From Cliona cf. orientalis (Eukaryota; Porifera; Demospongiae; Clionaida; Clionaidae), in contig OZ005697.1 of NCBI GenBank assembly GCA_963930775.1, forward strand, positions 3,162,001 to 3,226,000: a DNA stretch of 64,000 nt, in the 5' to 3' direction. The notes beneath the pieces are model-generated. The model saw only the letters and a program-made list of their open reading frames with translations. It was not told the DNA's origin and searched no databases. Shown here piece after piece: positions 58,626-64,000 of the stretch; the first letter of the stretch is position 1, and each line of letters opens with the position of its first letter. The position numbers and the translations under genes are program-made.

Positions 58626-60249
58626 ATGTCTTCCAAAAAGAAGGCTAGGAATACTCTCACTTTGGCCAAGAAGTGTGAATTGATCGATTTGGCCGAGAAG
58701 ACCCGTTTGGGCAGCAGGGCTCTAGCAGAGAAATTTGGATGTGGCAAGACACAAGTGAACACAATACTGTCCGAAAAAGAAAGCCTACTTAAACAGTATG
58801 AATCAAATGTTTCAAGTGATTGTGTTCTGTTAAGAAAAAGGTCTCGTACGTGCGAGTTTGCTGAAATAAATGAATCCCTTCACAAGTGGTATTTGCTAGC
58901 TACTACTCGTAATATCTATCCCGATGGACCCCAGTTGTGCGAGAAAGCTAAGCAGATTGCTGAACAACTGGGTAATGATAAATTCAAGGGATCTAACGGA
59001 TGGTTAGATCGATGGAAAAAGCGATACGATATTCACAAGATGAAAATTAATGGAGAGTCAGGTGATGTATCTGGGGATACTATAGCATCATGGAAAGAAC
59101 GGATTCCTGAGCTTCTAGTGGGGTATTCCGCCGAAAATATTTGGAATCTAGATGAAACTGGATGTTTTTGGCGTGCTCTTCCAGAGTATGGTTTTGGAAA
59201 GAAGGGATCTCAGTGCAAGGGCGGGAAAAAAGCTAAGCAGAGATTTACAATTGCTTTAATTGCTAATGCTGCTGGTGGAAAAGAATCTGCTATCGTGATT
59301 TGGAAAGCAGAAAAACCGAGATGTTTTAAAGGTATAAATGTATCTAATTAAGCTACCAGTGACTTACTACAGCCAGGCTAATGCGTGGATGAATGGAGAA
59401 ATATTGGACGAGGTCCTTACTAAGCTGAATCGTCGCCTCTCTTCACGCTCTCGATCAGTAGTGCTGATAATGGACAATGCTGGATGCCACCCTCATGAGC
59501 TAAAAGGAAAATACTCAAACATCAAAATTATATTCCTCCCCCCAAATACAACATCACATATACAACCCCTTGACTTAGGCATAATTCAAAATTTCAAAGT
59601 TCACTATAGGAGACTCCTACTGCGCTTTGTTCTCTCAAAGATTGATGAAACCAATGATACTGCTTCGCAAATAGTCAAGTCTGTAGATGTACTCAAAGCC
59701 ATAAGGTGGGTAGCTGAAGCATGGGAATCTGTCAAAGAAGAGACTATTATGAAGTGTTTCAGAAATTCTGGCATTACTGGATCCAGCTTCTCTGTGGTTA
59801 GCCGTGCTTATGAAACCGAGGATCCTTTTGACGAGGTAGAGGCTCAAGAAGAATTGAATGACCTTGTTGATCAAATTTCACTCGGGCCAGATACTACTAA
59901 CTGCTCAATGGAAGAGTATATCAATGGTGAGGATAATCTACCCACTTGTCAACAGTATGACAATGACTGGGAGAATCAATTCTTTTCTGAACTTGGGTCA
60001 TCTCCAGCAGACGCTGAGCAAGGTGATCCCGAGGAAGAGTTTGATGCAGATCCGCCTCCTGCGAAGATAGCAAGGTTTCAAGATGCAATAGCGTCATTGG
60101 AAGATGTTCAAACCTTCTTGGACAGCAGAGGGTACTCAGAAGAGGCAACGAGGATTGCAGCATCAGCAAACAGGCTAACCTTCCTTCACTGTACAAGCCT
60201 TAACTCTGCTAGGCAGAGCACACTTAAAGAATATTTTAATCCTACTTAA
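58626..60249 (+). pseudogene. pogo/Tigger transposase with one frameshift
   Basis: ATG 58626. The N-terminal CENP-B-type helix-turn-helix (LTLAKKCELIDLAEK, RALAEKFGCGKTQVNTILSE) is followed by a second DNA-binding region (GSNGWLDRWKKRYDI). The DDE_1 catalytic part has NLDETG, LIMDNAGCHP and SHIQPLDLGIIQNFK, about 32 residues between the last two Asp. A 1-bp shift near 59349 separates two frames (58626-59351 and 59338-60249). The acidic C-terminal tail runs to about 540 residues in total, normal for Tigger. Apart from that one shift it is complete, so this is a fairly young copy. Confidence 0.92.
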
Positions 60250-60383
60250 TATTTTATTGCATAATTCAAGTTGTGTTGTTGTTTTATCAATTTATGGAAA
60301 AAACCCCTGAGTTAAGGCCACCCCTCTATAAAGGCCACTACCTCATTCCCCAATGGTGGCCGTTATAGAGGGGTTCCACTGTA

Positions 60384-62160
60384 AATTAAATTTGTGTTGC
60401 ACATGTAGATCACGTGACAAGGGAGTGGTTTCTTTTGTCCCTGCTGAAGTATTAGCAACAAAAGGAGCTCTATTATGTCGTCAATCTTGGAAGAATGAAG
60501 CCAAGAATAAACCAATTGACAGGCCACGGGTAGCACCATCTTTACCATCAGCGACAGGACGAACAGCTTTGGGTCAAGAACGTGCGATTGTTTTTGGCCG
60601 CAAGAAAATCATGGAAAATTGATTTACCTGGTAAGCACAGTCCAGCCGAACAGTAGAGTTTGTAGGCCTTGCATGACCATCTTGAGGGAGCCTACAACTT
60701 TCGACTCAGTAGCACATGGCAATGTGGCCTGAATCGCCGAAGAGAGTGAGAAAGAAAATTTAGACGCACGCAAAAGATACGCCATGAAGCCATACGAAAC
60801 GTGCGCAAAGTGCGCTCGAAATTTTTTGGCCACGCCCCCTTTTACGAAACCACACCCACTTAATTGCCGTGAAGCGAGGCAACAACCAGAAAACGTGGAA
60901 AATCAGTGGAACTCGAATTTTTGTCTCTACAGACAGGTTTGTCAGTCAGATTTTAAGCTAAATCATAGTAAATGTATGTCAGATCGTGGTTTTTTGGCTA
61001 GAAGGGGGGTGCTAGAGCTAGCTATGTCTATAGAAGCCTGTATGTTATCTTGGCTGGAGGGGGGGTGCTTGAGCACCCAAAGCACCCCCCTGGATCCGCC
61101 CCTGCAGATCGGAATTGATTTTATGATTGACTCAAGGGAGTGGAAACTATGGTTAGAACGTGTCTCTAGCTACTCATAGTTCAGTGATGATCATTTTGCT
61201 AGCAACAGTCACTTGTTCTTGATCTTTTTAGGGCCTTGAATTTGGAGTCTCACGTGGATCCTCTGCACTCAAAATGTTTTGCTCTGCCTGCCTAGAACGA
61301 CGTAGCTATTTTTCTCTGTAGCCTTGCCTCTCTCTCCTATTTCTGATATCTGTTCCTGCGTTTTCACGGTCTTTCTTCCTTTTTAGCCGCTCCGAGCCTC
61401 AATGTCACAGAGTTTGCTCTCTTTCTCTACGTTGATGTGTTCGCTCCACTCTCGCACTTGGCTCGTACGTCGTATGCGCATACGCATAACGGAAGAAATA
61501 TTACATATCATTGAAATAGAAAACAGGTATATACGGAATGACGGACGGCAGATATATACATATATATATATACAATCAGAAAATCTCAATTGACATCACT
61601 TGTGTGGGGCTCGCTTCGGCTCGCCCCAATGATAATATGCAAATTGAATAATATTAAATGGAAAGAGCTCAAATTTTTCCCTAAGAGATATTACATGTAG
61701 CTACTAGTAGCTATGTATGAATGACTGAATTCGTTCATGTATAACATGAAAAACAAAACATGCGTGGAAATAGTACAGCCTATAATAATATTATATATAG
61801 CTAGTCACTAGCCCTTAAAAGGATGACTTTTCAATGCCCCTCCCCCCACCCGGTTAATTGAATGTGTATTGTGCTTGTATAACAGGGGTTGCATACTCAC
61901 TGCATGGGGTTGTGGACTAAATATCAAGGAAAGGAAGCATAAATTTAAACCTTTGATCATATGAATTTCTGTATGCTCTGTTGATTCTGATGGTTGTATT
62001 AACCAAGACACAACAGTCTTGATCTTCTAGCCATTTATGGATCTCAAAATGCAATTAGCACATTAATTATTTCAATACTCAACACTGCATGGCCTCTGTA
62101 TGACTGATTTTTTCACTAGCACAGCACGTACACCCCATAATTTCATCTGAGAGCTAGTGC
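60384..62160. other. Intergenic region without supported genes
   Basis: Contains a hAT-like MITE end at about 61020-61104 (CCTGGATCCGCCCCTG, with GAGCACCC blocks as in 3184-3526), reversed and with no left end found, and an AT simple repeat near 61553-61575. The 131-codon frame at 60784 crosses this repeat and has no motif. Confidence 0.45.
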
Positions 62161-62277
62161 ATACCGTAATTCCGGAAATCAATGCGTGTTTAAAATAATG
62201 CGAATATGTCCTAACTAAGGAATTTGAATAATATTGCTATTTAATAAATGCGAATATAGATAATGAACAGTACAATA

Positions 62278-62484
62278 CCGTAGGACGGGTTTTAATTGCG
62301 TAGTTTAATAAATGCGTCCTAGCCAAGTCAGGCCAAATTGCGAATCTAATAATTGCGATGGGCGACCCCGTACCGTACAGTAGTATACGTGCACGTTTAT
62401 GTTTGCGAATCTATTAATTCCGAACTGTAGAAAAACTCGCAATTCGCAATTAATAGATACTCGCAATTAAAACCCGACCTACGG
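62278..62484. mobile_element. 207-bp MITE with TA duplication
   Basis: Ends CCGTAGGACGGGTTTTAATT and the complement of CCGTAGGTCGGGTTTTAATT, flanked by TA at 62276-62277 and 62485-62486. The AATTGCG motif recurs several times inside. Confidence 0.85.
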
Positions 62485-62543
62485 TACTTGTCATGATGGG
62501 ATATCAGCATAATTAATGTTAGATAGTATTGTTGGTAAATTAT

Positions 62544-63975
62544 TTAGTCAAGATCTTGAAATGGATCTTCATTTGAGTTAGCAGAATCAATATCTTCAAC
62601 TTCATCACTTTCGAGAATTTCAACAATTCCTGCTGCTGAGAAGCCACCGCGAACAATCCCAGTCCGTGATCGAAGATAATCGTATGCTGACGTGATCCAC
62701 CTTGTACCAAGTGGTTTCATGATTGACAGTTTGGTGTCTACCTTTATGTCTTCTGGCTCCTTTCCTTCCTGTAATTGCTTGGAAACTTCGTCTGAATACC
62801 AAGATTGAAAGCTCCGTCTAAGATGATCCTTCAGAGGCTTATTTACAGAGAGATCAAGAGGTTGCAGGAGATCTGTACAATTGCTGGGAACAATCACTGA
62901 CAAGATGTTATTCTCCATTAAGAGTGAATCCATCTCATCTCCTTTGTGGCCCTTGAAGGTGTCAAAGATTACCAATGCCATGTGCTCTTTACCTAATCCA
63001 AGATCTTTGCGGGTAGCAGAAACATAAGGAAGAATGATGTTTTTGACAAATCTGATGCTTGTATCACCATTAGCCCAATGATTGGGAGTGTGCCAGATGT
63101 CAAATCCCTCTGGAAAGTTAGCTAGCTGAAGGATGGCATCGCTCCGTCTTACCCTCATAAAGAACTTGAAATGGCAGAAGTGTGCCACTGAGGGTACCAG
63201 CTACTGTGATGGTAATCTGACGCTTATCTCCTATCCCAGCTACTTCTATTTGAGAGGATCCCTGCTCTTCTTGTGTCCACTGAGAAGCAGGAACAACATT
63301 CACTCCAGTCTGATCCCAATTGATTATTAGTGGTGGCGGAATTTTGGCATCTGTGACTGCTCTTTTGATTTGCTTTAGGTAGCGTTTCTTGGCTAGCTCA
63401 AACTCAGGCTTTGAAAGGGATATCTTGGTCTTAGTGGTAGCTTTTCGCTGTACAAAACCCATCCTTTTGAGGATAGAGTATGCCCATGCCTTTGTTAGAT
63501 TAATGTGACCACCATTTTCACACAGCATAGTGCGATCTTTTGCTTTGATTATCCCCTCCGCTGCTGCTATAACGATCCTGGCATTAACAGGAGCCCCAGC
63601 CCTTCTCAGTGATCTTAGGTACTGCTGAACTTTCCCATCTAACTCCCCAAGAGTGAGTGGTCTTCCTTGCTTTTTCTTAGGCAGGCTAGTGATCTCCCGT
63701 TTGCGACCATGTTTCTTGACTTCTGATTCATAGTGCTTCTTGAACAATCTAACTGTGCTCTCGCCAAGGGTGGGGAATTCTTTCTTGAAGTGTCTTACAG
63801 CAGCTGTGTTGCCACTTTCAGCAGCGTACTTGGCTATCTTCGCTCTTTGTTCAGGTGTAAAATGAGTATATTTACGCTTTTTACCAGTAAATTTACCTTT
63901 CTCTTGTCCATTTTGCAGTTCTTCCAGAACTTTTTCAACTGAAGCATTTGCTCCCTTAGTAGCAACTTCATTCAA
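62544..63975 (-). pseudogene. pogo-type transposase with one frameshift
   Basis: The reverse strand frame from 63975 has an N-terminal helix-turn-helix (FTPEQRAKIAKYAAESGNTA, STVRLFKKHYESEV), a basic linker, a second DNA-binding region, then NWDQTG. A shift near 63120-63180 leads to the second frame with VIFDTFKGHK and DLLQPLDLSVNKPLK, about 35 residues between the last two Asp, and an acidic end (SNEDPFQDLD). It is a different lineage from the 58.6-kb Tigger gene and closer to the remnant at 17907-18426 (PFEDIDED end). Upstream of 63975 the sequence continues to the window end, so the true start may lie outside. A 207-bp MITE lies 60 bp past its stop. Confidence 0.85.
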
Positions 63976-64000
63976 GCCTGTTTCTTTGCTTGTAGGCAGG

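Larger units (their letters stand above)
57752..60381. mobile_element. Complete Tigger-type element (2,630 bp) with two genes
   Basis: Ends CAGTGGAACCCCTCTTAACG and the complement of CAGTGGAACCCCTCTATAACG, flanked by TA at 57750-57751 and 60382-60383. Further inverted GGCCACC blocks follow inside each end. It carries a HIRAN-like gene (58090-58488, -) and a pogo/Tigger transposase (58626-60249, +), which diverge from a 137-bp gap. Confidence 0.92.

Noticed and set aside
59331..59355. Mini-intron to explain the frame change in the Tigger transposase
   Set aside because: The only GT...AG interval is about 25 nt, too short for splicing; a 1-bp shift is simpler.
60784..61179. 131-codon open frame as a gene
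   Set aside because: It crosses a hAT-like MITE end and shows no domain or conserved pattern.
1..64000. CRISPR array, rRNA or bacterial operon
   Set aside because: Tandem repeats here are transposon units, simple repeats or exon duplications; no spacer-repeat pattern or rRNA motif was seen.

Overview
This is nuclear DNA of an animal. Genes carry GT-AG introns, there is no bacterial operon structure, and the window is packed with metazoan transposon families: Tc1 (DD34E), IS630-like, pogo/Tigger, MULE-like, Penelope, DIRS-type tyrosine-recombinase and Ty3/gypsy elements, plus many short inverted-repeat elements. From the family mix and protein style I guess a marine invertebrate, most likely a sponge; the sequence alone does not prove this. 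I found no rRNA gene, tRNA gene or CRISPR array. The only long open coding sequence that could be an intact host gene is a membrane-anchored P-loop ATPase (35.6-36.9 kb).

Layout. 1-5.6 kb: repeats, including a tRNA-derived SINE inside an inverted-repeat element and a hAT-like MITE. 5.6-11.2 kb: an inverted-repeat end, a spliced BEN-domain gene with in-frame stops, and a convergent Tc1 transposase pseudogene that is itself split by a 170-bp MITE. 11.2-13.6 kb: MULE-like transposase pseudogene. 13.9-20.1 kb: microsatellite, MITEs, a pogo transposase remnant next to a HIRAN-like remnant. 20.2-21.1 kb: orphan exon-like pieces. 21.488-28.519 kb: one 7.0-kb TIR element inserted at a TA in a Penelope reverse transcriptase; it carries a spliced Tc1 transposase and a second BEN-type gene in the same convergent arrangement as at 5.6-11.2 kb. 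29.3-30.2 kb: decayed IS630-like transposase. 35.1-36.9 kb: ATPase gene. 37.8-56.6 kb: a degenerate Ty3/gypsy element whose gag is split by a 12.9-kb insertion with long inverted repeats, which itself contains a DIRS-type element, a hAT-like MITE and an array of ~380-bp repeat units. 57.75-60.38 kb: a complete TIR-bounded Tigger element with a transposase and a divergent HIRAN-like gene. 62.5-64.0 kb: another pogo-type transposase, running toward the window end.

Most interesting. (1) A two-gene Tc1/mariner-type element (transposase plus multi-exon BEN-type protein), seen twice, with one copy delimited to the base by rejoining the interrupted Penelope frame. (2) A Tigger element with a HIRAN-like accessory gene, with the same gene pair also found as remnants elsewhere in the window. 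(3) Two groups of MITEs defined by their target duplications: CA...TG-ended elements with 5-bp duplications (four cases) and GTGAC-ended elements with 4-bp A/T-only duplications (four cases). Nearly all transposon genes here carry stops or frameshifts, so this is mostly a fossil landscape with nesting up to four levels deep.
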